This document shows, in pieces, positions 41,157-50,124 of a stretch of DNA of 61,644 bases; the stretch's first letter is position 1, and every line of letters starts with the position of its first letter. Under the pieces are notes generated by a model. It was not told the origin of the DNA. It was given only the letters and a program-made list of their open reading frames with translations, and searched no databases. The stretch comes from Candidatus Zhuqueibacterota bacterium (GTDB taxonomy: Bacteria; Zhuqueibacterota; Zhuqueibacteria; Zhuqueibacterales; Zhuqueibacteraceae), in assembly GCA_022616415.1 (NCBI GenBank), contig JAKEEU010000201.1, positions 1-61,644 of the forward strand, written 5' to 3'. A program made the position numbers and the translations under genes.

Positions 41157-42761
41157 TCATCTGAACACCCACCACAAAACGAAAAGAAGCGCCGCCAAGC
41201 CAATTGAAGCGAAAACATTGACCTTGTGCCACGGCGTCTTCTCTTGCAAAATCTCGCCGGCTTCGGAAAAAGTCAGGTGGGTCAAACTCTTGCGATTGGG
41301 CGCCTCGGTTGCGAGGCTTACAGCGACCAAAACCGCCGAGCACACCACGAACAGAAAAACGGCGTAATGCAGAAAGTTGACGGAGGCCACGTAGCGCAAG
41401 AAATCATTGGCGAGCGGCGCCATTTTATTTTGCAGCTCAAGAATGAAGCGCACCGCGCCGAGCACGAGGCCGGTGAGCAATGAAGCGATGGCGCCCTTTC
41501 CGTTCACGCGATTCCACAACACCCCGAACAGAAAACACGCTGCAATCGGCGGCGAGACATACGCTTGCACGCTTTGCAGATAAACGTACATGCGCTCGTC
41601 GCTCAACAAGCCGATAAAAGGAATCCACAACAAACCGAGCGCCACCATCGCGCCGGTGGCAATCCGGCCGAAACGCACCGTCGCCTTCTCGTCGGCATCC
41701 GGTTTCAGCCGTTGGAAAATGTCAATCGTGAGCAGGGTGGAGGTGGAATTGAACATGGCGCTCAGGGAAGACATCAGCGCCGCCAGCAGGCCGGCGACCA
41801 CCAATCCTTTCAATCCGGTGGGCAACAGCGTCGTGACCATCCACGCGTAGGATTTGTCGCCGGTTATTTCGCCATTGGAAAGCGAGTAAGCGATGATGCC
41901 GGGCAGCACGAGAATAAAAACCGGCAGGATTTTCAGAAAGCCCGCGAAGATGGTGCCGCCGCGGGCATGATCGAGATTCTTGGCGCTCAAGACGCGCTGC
42001 ACGATGTATTGATCCGTGCACCAATACCAGATGCCGAGAATCGGCGCGCCAAAAACAATGCCCGTCCAGGGAAAGTCCGGATCGCTCATCGGCTTGAACA
42101 TGTTCCAGAAATCCGGCGGCGTGCTGGCAACAACCGCATCCCAGCCGCCGGCGCGGTTGAGTCCGATCAACGTCAGCGCGATCGAGCCGATGATCAGAAT
42201 GAACATTTGCACCAAATCCGTGTAGATCACGGCCGCCAGGCCGCCCATGACGGTGTAAATGCCGGTCGCAATGACGATGACCACTGCCGACGTGTACATG
42301 TCCCATCCTACCACCGCGTTCAACAGAATGCCGCCGGCGTAGAGCGCAATGGAGATTTTGGTCAGTACGTAGGCGATGATCGAGACGATGCTGAGATAAT
42401 AGCGCGCGGCGCGATTATAACGGCGCTCGAGAAATTCCGGCATGGTGAACACGCCGGACTTCAAATAGAAGGGCGTGAAAACCCAGCCGAGCAACAGCAG
42501 AATCAAAACCGCGAGCCATTCAAAATGGCCAACCGCCAGGCCGGACTTGGAGCCGGTACCGGCCAAACCGAGAAAATGCTCGCTTGAAATATTCGTGGCA
42601 AAGAGCGAGGCCCCGATAGCTATCCAGCCAACGTGACGGCCGGCAAGGAAATACTCCGTGCGGCTCGTCCCCCGCTTGCGAAACGAAAACCCGATGCCCA
42701 AAACGACGAGAAAGTAGACAGCAACGATGATGAGATCGACTGCGGCTAAGGAGCTACTCAT
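41157..42761 (-). CDS. sodium:solute symporter (SSS family)
   Basis: A 534-residue polytopic transporter with about 13-14 spans. Family blocks include DLIIVAVYFLVVLGIGFSFR, YFLAGRHVGWIAIGASLFAT, NISSEHFLGLAGTG, YTVMGGLAAVIYTDLVQMF and AALMSSLSAMFNSTSTLLTI, the last holding part of the sodium site. The substrate is probably a sugar or sialic-acid-like compound (SGLT branch), by context with the solute-binding sensor and a sialate esterase nearby. AGAGG precedes the ATG. A sigma-54 promoter lies about 110 bases upstream. Confidence 0.93.
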   Translation of the reverse strand: MSSSLAAVDLIIVAVYFLVVLGIGFSFRKRGTSRTEYFLAGRHVGWIAIGASLFATNISSEHFLGLAGTGSKSGLAVGHFEWLAVLILLLLGWVFTPFYLKSGVFTMPEFLERRYNRAARYYLSIVSIIAYVLTKISIALYAGGILLNAVVGWDMYTSAVVIVIATGIYTVMGGLAAVIYTDLVQMFILIIGSIALTLIGLNRAGGWDAVVASTPPDFWNMFKPMSDPDFPWTGIVFGAPILGIWYWCTDQYIVQRVLSAKNLDHARGGTIFAGFLKILPVFILVLPGIIAYSLSNGEITGDKSYAWMVTTLLPTGLKGLVVAGLLAALMSSLSAMFNSTSTLLTIDIFQRLKPDADEKATVRFGRIATGAMVALGLLWIPFIGLLSDERMYVYLQSVQAYVSPPIAACFLFGVLWNRVNGKGAIASLLTGLVLGAVRFILELQNKMAPLANDFLRYVASVNFLHYAVFLFVVCSAVLVAVSLATEAPNRKSLTHLTFSEAGEILQEKTPWHKVNVFASIGLAALLFVLWWVFR

Positions 42762-42836
42762 GGCAGAACCTCTGGTAGGGGAATGATGGATTTCGACGGA
42801 ACCTGTCAAGTTTGCAACTGATCAGGTCATGTACCG

Positions 42837-42861
42837 CAAAGTCACAAGTATTGCGACTTTG
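42837..42861. promoter_or_regulatory. CAAAGTC/GACTTTG inverted repeat at the symporter transcript start
   Basis: CAAAGTC at 42837-42843 is inverted as GACTTTG at 42855-42861. It overlaps the transcription start predicted from the sigma-54 promoter. It could be an operator or a 5' leader hairpin. Confidence 0.4.
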
Positions 42862-42869
42862 TAATAATC

Positions 42870-42885
42870 TACAAGAATAGTGCCA
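42870..42885 (-). promoter_or_regulatory. sigma-54 (-24/-12) promoter of the symporter gene
   Basis: On the minus strand the sequence reads TGGCACTATTCTTGTA. Against TGGCAC-N5-TTGC the -24 block is perfect, the spacing exact, and only the last base of TTGC differs. The neighbouring upstream gene encodes a sigma-54-dependent activator, which strongly supports the call. Confidence 0.75.
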
Positions 42886-42947
42886 GTATGTAGGTCTCCT
42901 TAACTCACAATTAGCCGCATATTTTTATATTCAACTTACCTTAGCTT

Positions 42948-42986
42948 GTTATCATGTCGATAATCTTTCGTTATTATATTGATAAC
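42948..42986. promoter_or_regulatory. palindromic upstream activator site
   Basis: GTTATCA at 42948-42954 is inverted as TGATAAC at 42980-42986, and TTATC-ATGTC-GATAA lies within the left part. The site is roughly 90-130 bases upstream of the expected transcription start, the usual place for dimeric sites of NtrC-class activators. Confidence 0.55.
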
Positions 42987-42989
42987 AAC

Positions 42990-44456
42990 CTATTTAATCC
43001 CCAACCGTTTGCACATGCGATGGTAATTGGGCGGCGCCAAACCCAGCAGCCGGGCGGCCTCGGCATCCGAACCGGTGTTATCGCGGACAAAACGAAAATA
43101 TTTTTCCTGCACCAGTCTTTCCAGATCGTGCCACGCCATAATTCGCCCCGGGCTCCAAGCCGCCCAGTCGGTAGCCTCGTTTTGTGTGGATGAATCGGGT
43201 TGCAGCCCCAACGCCACTTTCGCTTGGGCTGAGGTAATGACTTTGGCTCTGGTGGAAAGCAGACGTTGCACCACATTCTGTAGCTCCCGCACATTGCCCG
43301 GCCAGTCATGCTCGAACAATAATTGCGCCGCCTCATCCCCGCTAAAGCGGGGCGGTTCCAAATTCATTTCGGCGCTAAAATGCTTCATAAAATGGTCAAT
43401 CAATAAAGGAATATCTTCGCGCCGCTGTGTTAGGGGAGGAACGGTGATGGAAACCACATTCAAGCGGTAGTACAAGTCTTCACGAAAACGTTTTTCCTGC
43501 ACCTCTGTTTCCAAATCTTTGTTGGTGGCGGCAATCACTCTCACATCCACTTCAATCTTGCCGGTGCGGCCGATTTTGTCGATCTCGCCGTTTTGCAGAA
43601 CGCGCAAGAGTTTCGATTGCACCGAAATCGGCAGCTCGATAATCTCGTCGAGAAAAATCGTTCCACCGTTGGCCACCTCGAAGAGGCCTTTTTTGTTGGC
43701 GCTGGCCCCGGTGAAAGAGCCTTTCTCGAAACCGAACAGCTCGCTTTCGATGAGAGGATCGGGCAGGCTGCCGCAGTTGATCGGCACGAAATTCTCGAAT
43801 TTTCTCTTGCTTTGATAATGGATATTGGCGGCCACCAGCTCTTTGCCGGTTCCGGAGGCGCCGAGAATCACGACGTTGGCATTGGTGCTGGCATACACTT
43901 CGATTTGATTGCGCAGCTGTTGCATGGCGGGAGACTCGCCGACCAGGCGTTTGCTTTCGAGAATGTCCTGGATATTTTTTTGCAGTTTTTTGGTTGAGCG
44001 CTGCTGCTCCTGCAACAAGCGCTTTTTTTCGTAGGCATTGATGATGTTCAGCACGAAATCGGTGGGCTGGTAGATAAACTCGTCGATATCACCCGGATAC
44101 TTGGTGCAATACCACATGGCGCCGGCTTCCAGCAGCTTGCTGGCGAAATCGAAGTCCGTCACATTGATCGTCATTTTGGTGGCCACGATGATCTGCAGCG
44201 TCCGGTCGATCTCCTTGATTTTCCGAATGAGATTTTCCCCGATCAGCGCGCCCGGAATCTGAAAATCCATTATGACGACGTCGTATTTTTTGCTGTCTTT
44301 CGCCAACAGTTCCAGGGCTTCTTGTCCGTCGGAGACCACGTCTCGAATGCGAATGCGCGCCTCAAAAGGTTTCAGCGTGCTGCGCACCCGCCTCACGTCG
44401 TACGCTTCGTCTTCGATCAGCAAGAGATTGATGGGTTCAATCGCAGTCATGGACAT
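42990..44456 (-). CDS. sigma-54-dependent response regulator (NtrC class)
   Basis: A 488-residue regulator. The receiver domain (about 8-145) has LLIEDE and VVIMDFQIPG with phospho-Asp, plus an unusual distal segment AMWYCTKYPGDIDEFIYQPT. The AAA+ domain (about 175-410) has Walker A GASGTGKE, the sigma-54 contact loop GSFTGA (Ser in place of the usual Ala) and Walker B GGTIFLDEI. The Fis-type helix-turn-helix ends SDAEAARLLGLAPPNYHRMC. It starts 2 bases after the kinase stop codon. Likely target: the symporter promoter just downstream. Confidence 0.94.
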   Translation of the reverse strand: MSMTAIEPINLLLIEDEAYDVRRVRSTLKPFEARIRIRDVVSDGQEALELLAKDSKKYDVVIMDFQIPGALIGENLIRKIKEIDRTLQIIVATKMTINVTDFDFASKLLEAGAMWYCTKYPGDIDEFIYQPTDFVLNIINAYEKKRLLQEQQRSTKKLQKNIQDILESKRLVGESPAMQQLRNQIEVYASTNANVVILGASGTGKELVAANIHYQSKRKFENFVPINCGSLPDPLIESELFGFEKGSFTGASANKKGLFEVANGGTIFLDEIIELPISVQSKLLRVLQNGEIDKIGRTGKIEVDVRVIAATNKDLETEVQEKRFREDLYYRLNVVSITVPPLTQRREDIPLLIDHFMKHFSAEMNLEPPRFSGDEAAQLLFEHDWPGNVRELQNVVQRLLSTRAKVITSAQAKVALGLQPDSSTQNEATDWAAWSPGRIMAWHDLERLVQEKYFRFVRDNTGSDAEAARLLGLAPPNYHRMCKRLGIK

Positions 44457-44458
44457 GC

Positions 44459-45949
44459 TTAGTCATGATATGGGATGACCAGTTTAAATTGACAGCCGTG
44501 CTCCGGCAAATTCTCAACATCCAATTCCCAGCCACATCGTTGTTTTGCAATTTCATAAGCCAGATAACAGCCATAGCCGCGGTTATAGCCATTTTCCTTG
44601 GTCGAAATTTTTTCGAGAAAAATGCGCTTGACGCCGTTCTCATTGGCTTGCATCAAATCAGGCAAAATCCCCTTGCCGTTATCGGTGATCAACACTTTCG
44701 CTTGCCTGCGGTTACAGTCATATTGCGTTCGAACCGCAATAATGACGTCTTTGTCCCCGCCGTGGTCCATGCTGTTTTGCAGCAATGGCTCCAGAATTTC
44801 CCACACGACGAACTCATTGATGTGCACCACGGGAAGCTGCTCATCCAAATGGAGCTGAAATTTATATTTTTCGGATTGTTTTGCCGTGCGCAGGCAAATA
44901 TGGTCGATAATAAAACGAATGACTTCGTTCAAATTGGTTTGAAAAATGGGATTGCGAATAACTTGAATAGGAGGATCGTACGACTTCATGTCATAAATGA
45001 CGCGAGACATGAAATTGGCGTATTTCGTGACGCGATATTTGACCTCGTCGAGGTTGGCAGCGGTGAGCGCGCGCAAATCTTCCTTGATAAAGCCCATGAC
45101 CTTCTCGGCTTTGTGGTGCGTGTGGTAAATGCGTTTGGCAAACTGCGCTTCTTTTTGATAGTGAATCCTTTCTTTGAGCTGGTCTTCGCGCTCTTTGAAA
45201 AGCTGATGTTGCGCCTCGTCACGCTCCTGCACCGTCGATGAAGAAATGAAAAACATCCCAATAAAGCCGAAGAGAATCATGCCCATGACCACCAGGCTGG
45301 ACTGATTGTAGCTGGCGAGGATTTCCCTGGTCACGAAACCGAAATCCGGCGCATTTTTGATGTACACCGCTCCCGCATATTCACCCTTGGGCACGAACGG
45401 CACAAAAACGTGAAAGGTTTGTTTCCCCTCCAGCACGCTGTGGATTTGTTCGGTCGAAGCGATTTGGCCGCGGAATTGTTGATACATGCGAATGGCTTCG
45501 TCGTGCGGCATGTCGGAAGGCGGAAGATCGGTCTGGTTGTCAAAAAAGTATTCGTACAAAACTTCGCCATTGTCAACCGCAAAAATTTTTTCCCCATTCG
45601 ATACCAGCACGCAGGTTTCGACGACGTGTTGCAGCAAAAGTTGCTGGCTGAAAATAATATCGAACGCCTGGACGATTTTTCGCCGCTCCTCCTGATTCCG
45701 CCTTTGCGCCGGCGAGGTCGTTTCCAACAACAGCTCCATCGAAGTGGCGGCCAGATTGGCGAAACGTTCGGCCGAGTCTCGCTGGTACCATTCCTGCGTT
45801 TCGACCAAAAAATCACGGAGCGAAATCTTTTGCACGAATGAAATCAAGACTTGCGCGGCCACCAAAATGATGAAGAGCAGCAACACGTGCTTCAAGTCAA
45901 AATGTTGCGGCCGCAGCCTTTCGATGAGGCGTTTTTTCTTTGTTTTCAT
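44459..45949 (-). CDS. membrane histidine kinase with atypical phospho-acceptor region
   Basis: A 496-residue kinase. Span 1 is at 21-38, a periplasmic sensor domain at about 40-216 and span 2 at 217-237. A coiled-coil follows (VQERDEAQHQLFKEREDQLK). The expected H-box is replaced by FAKRIYHTHHKAEKVMGFIK (His276, 278, 279), which lacks the usual HE(L/F)xxP. The ATPase domain is recognisable from EILEPLLQNSMDHGG (N-box) and LITDNGKGILPD (G1). It lies between the solute-binding protein and its NtrC-class regulator and is presumably fed by the former. Confidence 0.88.
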   Translation of the reverse strand: MKTKKKRLIERLRPQHFDLKHVLLLFIILVAAQVLISFVQKISLRDFLVETQEWYQRDSAERFANLAATSMELLLETTSPAQRRNQEERRKIVQAFDIIFSQQLLLQHVVETCVLVSNGEKIFAVDNGEVLYEYFFDNQTDLPPSDMPHDEAIRMYQQFRGQIASTEQIHSVLEGKQTFHVFVPFVPKGEYAGAVYIKNAPDFGFVTREILASYNQSSLVVMGMILFGFIGMFFISSSTVQERDEAQHQLFKEREDQLKERIHYQKEAQFAKRIYHTHHKAEKVMGFIKEDLRALTAANLDEVKYRVTKYANFMSRVIYDMKSYDPPIQVIRNPIFQTNLNEVIRFIIDHICLRTAKQSEKYKFQLHLDEQLPVVHINEFVVWEILEPLLQNSMDHGGDKDVIIAVRTQYDCNRRQAKVLITDNGKGILPDLMQANENGVKRIFLEKISTKENGYNRGYGCYLAYEIAKQRCGWELDVENLPEHGCQFKLVIPYHD

Positions 45950-45966
45950 GACCCACCTGCAGGGAC

Positions 45967-47283
45967 TTAATTGATCAAAACCTTTTGCGCGCGGATCATC
46001 TCCTCCGCGCTTTGCAAAGCCTTTTCGACCGAGATTTCCTTTTTAATCGCCTTGTTGGCATAAAAAGAAAGAATATCGGATATTTTCGTGTATTCGACCA
46101 ACGAGGGGCGGTGTACGCCGTGCTCGAGAAGCTGGCGGAAGTATTGGAGATCGCGATGGCGGTTGTAAAAAGCGGTATCTGCGTAGACCCTTTGATTGGC
46201 CGGCAAATAACCCATTTCCTCATAAATAAATTGCTGCATCACTTTGCTGGTGGCAAATTTGATAAATTGGACCGCCTCGGTTTTCTTATTCGAATCCTTT
46301 GAAATCATCAGATTCCACCCGCCGAATACCGCCGCCGGCTTCGCTCCGGCAAAATGCGGCAGCGCCGCCACGTCAATATTTCGGATTTTGTCGCTGTAGC
46401 GATTTTCGTAGTCGCGCAGATTTCCCGGCCAGCCGCGAAAGAAGATGGCATCGTGGGCCAAGGCCTCTTCATAAACGTCAATTTCCTTGTACGCCGTTAC
46501 CGCCGAGGGCGTCACGTTGTATTTGCCCACCAAATCCACGAGCAACTGCAGCGCGCGGCGGGCTTCCGGCGTGTTAACGCGCAGGCTATCGCCCTGAATG
46601 AGTGCGCCGCTCTTGCTACTGACGTTCTCAATAAAAGAACAAATCAACCCTTCGTAGCGGTCCGCTGGGAAAAGATAAAACGTTTTGCCCAGCGGCGCCA
46701 GCTTGCCGCCGAGCTGGATGAATTCATCCCAGGTAATAGACTTTTTAAGCTTTTGCTCGATCTCCGCATAATCGGGAAGCGCGGCGAGTTGATCCTTGCG
46801 ATAATACATCACGCCGATATCGATATAAAACGGCACGCCGACCAGCGTCTGATTGAAGAAACAGGATTTGAGCGCGTAGGGCAAAAACGCTTTTTGTTCT
46901 TGCGGAGAAAAATATTCGGTCAGCGGCTCCGCCCATTTGACGAAGCGCGGCACCCAGACCAGATCGACGGCAAAAATGTCGATGCGCGTGCCCTTGCTGC
47001 GCAGCGAGCGCGTGAGAAGCTGTTTTCTCTCGTTGGTGCTGAATTTGGCAAACGGCAGATTGACCGGAACGACTTCGATGTTGCCGCGATGGGTTTCGTT
47101 GAACCGATCGATGACTTTCTGATGCGCCGCCGAAATATTGTCCGCAAAATAGATTTTGGTGACTTTCTCCGCATCGACCTCGGATACGCCGGTGGGAGTC
47201 ATCACAAAAATGAAAATCGCCAGACTGGCGATGGCCAGCGACATGAGCAACAAATTGGTGCCGGTGAACAGACGTGTCAGCAT
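45967..47283 (-). CDS. membrane-anchored extracellular solute-binding protein
   Basis: A protein of about 438 residues of the sugar-type solute-binding family (SBP_bac_1). A hydrophobic N-terminal anchor (LLLMSLAIASLAIFIFVM) has no lipobox and no obvious cleavage site. The binding domain includes VIDRFNETHRGNIEVVPVNL, IDIFAVDLVWVPRFVKWAEP, ITWDEFIQLGGKLA and FGGWNLMISKDSNKKTEAVQ. No ABC permease or ATPase accompanies it. It is co-oriented 17 bases upstream of the kinase gene, so it probably works as a ligand sensor. The start is ATG 47283 or TTG 47301; neither has a strong ribosome binding site. Confidence 0.88.
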   Translation of the reverse strand: MLTRLFTGTNLLLMSLAIASLAIFIFVMTPTGVSEVDAEKVTKIYFADNISAAHQKVIDRFNETHRGNIEVVPVNLPFAKFSTNERKQLLTRSLRSKGTRIDIFAVDLVWVPRFVKWAEPLTEYFSPQEQKAFLPYALKSCFFNQTLVGVPFYIDIGVMYYRKDQLAALPDYAEIEQKLKKSITWDEFIQLGGKLAPLGKTFYLFPADRYEGLICSFIENVSSKSGALIQGDSLRVNTPEARRALQLLVDLVGKYNVTPSAVTAYKEIDVYEEALAHDAIFFRGWPGNLRDYENRYSDKIRNIDVAALPHFAGAKPAAVFGGWNLMISKDSNKKTEAVQFIKFATSKVMQQFIYEEMGYLPANQRVYADTAFYNRHRDLQYFRQLLEHGVHRPSLVEYTKISDILSFYANKAIKKEISVEKALQSAEEMIRAQKVLIN

Positions 47284-47528
47284 GGTTGACGCGCGAGACA
47301 ATGGTTAAGAAATTGTCAAGATTTAGCTGTATTATATAGAAACCGCAGCAAAGATGCAAGTCTTTTGCGGACTTCTAACCGTAGATTTTGATTTGAGTTT
47401 TATACCATCCGCACTTGTCCATCCCCTACGTGTTTATTTTTTGTTTGCAATTCCCCGGCCGCTTTATTAACTTTTTTTTAAAAGAATAAGCATTCTATCA
47501 TAAATTCCACACCAACCGGAGGAAGGAA

Positions 47529-49535
47529 ATGTCACGCTTATTGACTAAACTGGCGATACTCATCACCTGTGTTTCTCTCCTTTCATTTCTGCCCGCAGCC
47601 ACGGCGCAGATCAAACTACCTGCCATTTTCTCCGACAATATGGTGCTGCAACGGAACGCTAAGATTCCAATTTGGGGTACTGCAAAACCAGGACAACAAA
47701 TTACCGTAAAGATCAATCAGCAAAGAAAAACAACCAAGGCGGATCGCGACGGCAAATGGCGTGTTGATCTCGCAGCGATGCCAGTCGGTGGACCTTATGA
47801 GCTGACTGTGATTGGTACGGAGACCATCACGTTTAAGAACGTCATGATCGGCGAGGTGTGGCTGTGCTCCGGACAATCCAATATGGAAATGCCGATGGTG
47901 AGCACTTGGGCAACGGTGAACAATTTCAAAGCTGAAGTGGCGGCGGCCAATTATCCCGATCTCCGGCTTTTTATTGTCAAGCGCGCCAAGAGCACCAAGC
48001 CGCGCACCGACGTTGATAGCGAAGGCTGGAAGATGTGTGATTCCACCAGCGTCAAAAATTTTTCGGCCACCGCCTACTTTTTCGGACGCCACTTGCAGCA
48101 AAAGCTCGGCGTGCCGGTCGGACTCATTCAAAGTGCATGGGGCGGCACCGTCGTCGAAGCGTGGACGAGCAGCGCCACTTTGAAAACCGTGCCGGTTATC
48201 ACCGACTTTGTCAAATTGTTCGAGACTTCGCCATTGGACAGCATTTTTGATGAAAGCGCTTTTGCCGCAAAGATGGCGGCGTGGAATCGCCAGCTTGACG
48301 AATTGGATACTGCCTCACAAGGCAACCCGTCATGGAATCATCCCGACTTCAACGATAGTGAGTGGAAAACGATGCTGCTTCCGAACAATTGGGAACGCGC
48401 CGGTCTGCCGGCATTTGATGGCATCGTTAAATTTCGGAAAGTCGTGCAATTGCCCGAAAGTTTTGGCAAGCAAAATCTACAACTGAACCTCGGGCCTATC
48501 GATGACGCGGATGTCACTTATATAAATGGCGTACAGATCGGCGCCACGAGTATCTATAATCAACATCGCCATTATCGCGTGCCGGCGGATTTGCCCAAAG
48601 CCGGCAAGAACGTGATTGCCGTGCGCGTGCTCGATACCGGCGGCAATGGCGGTCTGTATGGCAAACCCGAAGCGTTGAATCTGCTCAAAGATTCGACGCA
48701 AGCTTTCCCGCTCGCCGGTGAATGGCGTTATCAAATCGGTGCGGATTTGCAAAAACTGCCGCCGCGTCCGGCGCTGGCCAACACACCGAACCGCCCGACG
48801 GTGCTGTACAATGCCATGATTGCACCGCTCGTTCCGTATGCCATGCGTGGTGCGATTTGGTATCAGGGCGAGAGCAACGCGGGACGCGCTTATCAATATC
48901 GTACGCTCTTTCCACTGCTCATCAAAGATTGGCGCGCGCGTTGGGGGAAAGGTGATTTTCCCTTTCTTTTCGTACAGCTTGCCAATTATCAAGCGGCCGT
49001 GACCGAGCCGGTCGACGATGCTTGGGCTGAATTGCGGGAAGCGCAAATCATGACGCTGGCATTGCCGAACACCGGCATGGCGGTCACTATCGATATCGGC
49101 GATGCCAACGACATTCATCCCGGCAACAAGCAGGACGTGGGCAATCGTCTCGCGTTGGATGCACGCCATCTCGTTTATGGCGAAAATATCACTTACTCCG
49201 GCCCGATTTACAAATCGATGAAGATTGAAGGCAATCGTATCCGGTTGTTTTTTGATCATGCTCAAGATCGTTTGATGAGCAGGGGCGGTGACAAATTGCA
49301 AGGTTTTGCCATCGCGGGTGAAGACCGCAAGTTTGTTTGGGCCGAGGCGATGATTGACGGCAAGACGGTCGTGGTGAGCAGCCCTCAAGTTGCCAAACCG
49401 GTGGCGGTGCGCTACGCGTGGGCGACCAATCCGGTGTGCAATCTTTACAATCGCGCCGGACTGCCGGCCTCGCCGTTTCGCACCGATGCCTGGCCGGAGA
49501 TCACGCGCGCGGCGCATTTGAATCGGATGTACTAA
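47529..49535 (+). CDS. sialate O-acetylesterase
   Basis: A 668-residue exported SGNH esterase that removes O-acetyl groups from sialic acids or similar sugars. The signal peptide ends near LPAATAQ. The first catalytic block is GQSNMEMPM with nucleophile Ser. A beta-galactosidase-like jelly-roll insert follows (NWERAGLPAFDGIVKFRKVV, about 270-390). The second half has IWYQGESNAGRAYQY and the Asp/His block GDANDIHPGNKQDVGNRLAL. A strong GGAGGAAGG precedes the ATG. It runs divergently from the solute-binding-protein operon, suggesting shared carbohydrate use. Confidence 0.92.
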   Translation: MSRLLTKLAILITCVSLLSFLPAATAQIKLPAIFSDNMVLQRNAKIPIWGTAKPGQQITVKINQQRKTTKADRDGKWRVDLAAMPVGGPYELTVIGTETITFKNVMIGEVWLCSGQSNMEMPMVSTWATVNNFKAEVAAANYPDLRLFIVKRAKSTKPRTDVDSEGWKMCDSTSVKNFSATAYFFGRHLQQKLGVPVGLIQSAWGGTVVEAWTSSATLKTVPVITDFVKLFETSPLDSIFDESAFAAKMAAWNRQLDELDTASQGNPSWNHPDFNDSEWKTMLLPNNWERAGLPAFDGIVKFRKVVQLPESFGKQNLQLNLGPIDDADVTYINGVQIGATSIYNQHRHYRVPADLPKAGKNVIAVRVLDTGGNGGLYGKPEALNLLKDSTQAFPLAGEWRYQIGADLQKLPPRPALANTPNRPTVLYNAMIAPLVPYAMRGAIWYQGESNAGRAYQYRTLFPLLIKDWRARWGKGDFPFLFVQLANYQAAVTEPVDDAWAELREAQIMTLALPNTGMAVTIDIGDANDIHPGNKQDVGNRLALDARHLVYGENITYSGPIYKSMKIEGNRIRLFFDHAQDRLMSRGGDKLQGFAIAGEDRKFVWAEAMIDGKTVVVSSPQVAKPVAVRYAWATNPVCNLYNRAGLPASPFRTDAWPEITRAAHLNRMY

Positions 49536-49556
49536 TCAATTCCGAGATGCGAAGAC

Positions 49557-49608
49557 CGACTTGCCACGTTGTCTTTTCTGTTTTGTAGCGCTTCGCTGGC
49601 AAGTCGGA
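49557..49608. repeat. hairpin after the esterase gene
   Basis: CCGACTTGCCA at 49557-49567 is exactly inverted as TGGCAAGTCGG at 49598-49608. It lies 22 bases past the stop codon. The stem suggests a terminator or another small palindromic repeat. Confidence 0.6.
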
Positions 49609-49707
49609 CTTCATTGGCAAAATGAAGTTTGACTTTTTACCAACGATTTTATATATTGGGTTTGAGATTTTACCCTGCAGTTGAATGATGTATTGAAGAG
49701 GTGGCTT

Positions 49708-50124
49708 ATGGTTGAGAACTTTACTTCTGTCATTTTGGAAAATGGTTTGGTGCCCATTGCGTCATCAGTGCAAAAACGGCTGCGCCTTCATCCCGGTGAT
49801 CAAGTTAGTATTAGCATTAAGGTCCTCGCCCATCTTGGACAAGAGCAAAATTCAAAAACGCGATACGATCAGTTGTTAACAGAAAAAGACGAACGTGTTT
49901 TGACCCCCCAAGAGCAAGCAGAGCTCGTTGCGCTGGCGAATGCTGAATTCGACGACGCCATTCATCTCGCCAGAAAGTTAGTCCAAAAAGATCACCCGGA
50001 ATTGTTTGATGAGCGTGGGCAACTCAAAAAACGCCAAGCATTAGCGTCTTTGCATCCACGAACCGAGAGAAGAAAAGCTCATGTTGGTCGAAAGCGGAAG
50101 ACCTTGACGGCAAAAAGGCGATGA
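49708..50124 (+). CDS. AbrB-like small protein paired with HNH gene
   Basis: A 138-residue protein. Residues about 1-45 (TSVILENGLVPIASSVQKRL then RLHPGDQVSISIKVL) resemble a swapped-hairpin AbrB/SpoVT DNA-binding domain. The middle is helical and acidic, and the C-terminus very basic (RKAHVGRKRKTLTAKRR). GAGGTGG lies just before the ATG at 49708, favouring it over an in-frame TTG at 49681. Its stop overlaps the HNH endonuclease start (ATGA). An antitoxin- or partner-like role is inferred from this coupling. Confidence 0.6.
   Translation: MVENFTSVILENGLVPIASSVQKRLRLHPGDQVSISIKVLAHLGQEQNSKTRYDQLLTEKDERVLTPQEQAELVALANAEFDDAIHLARKLVQKDHPELFDERGQLKKRQALASLHPRTERRKAHVGRKRKTLTAKRR

Noticed and set aside
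41565..42587. A 340-codon plus-strand frame
   Set aside because: It is antisense to the symporter and consists of low-hydrophobicity Arg/His/Gln/Asn-rich sequence expected from the reverse complement of membrane-protein codons.
45967..47283. ABC sugar importer
   Set aside because: The binding protein has no permease or ATPase partner in the operon; a kinase and a regulator follow instead.
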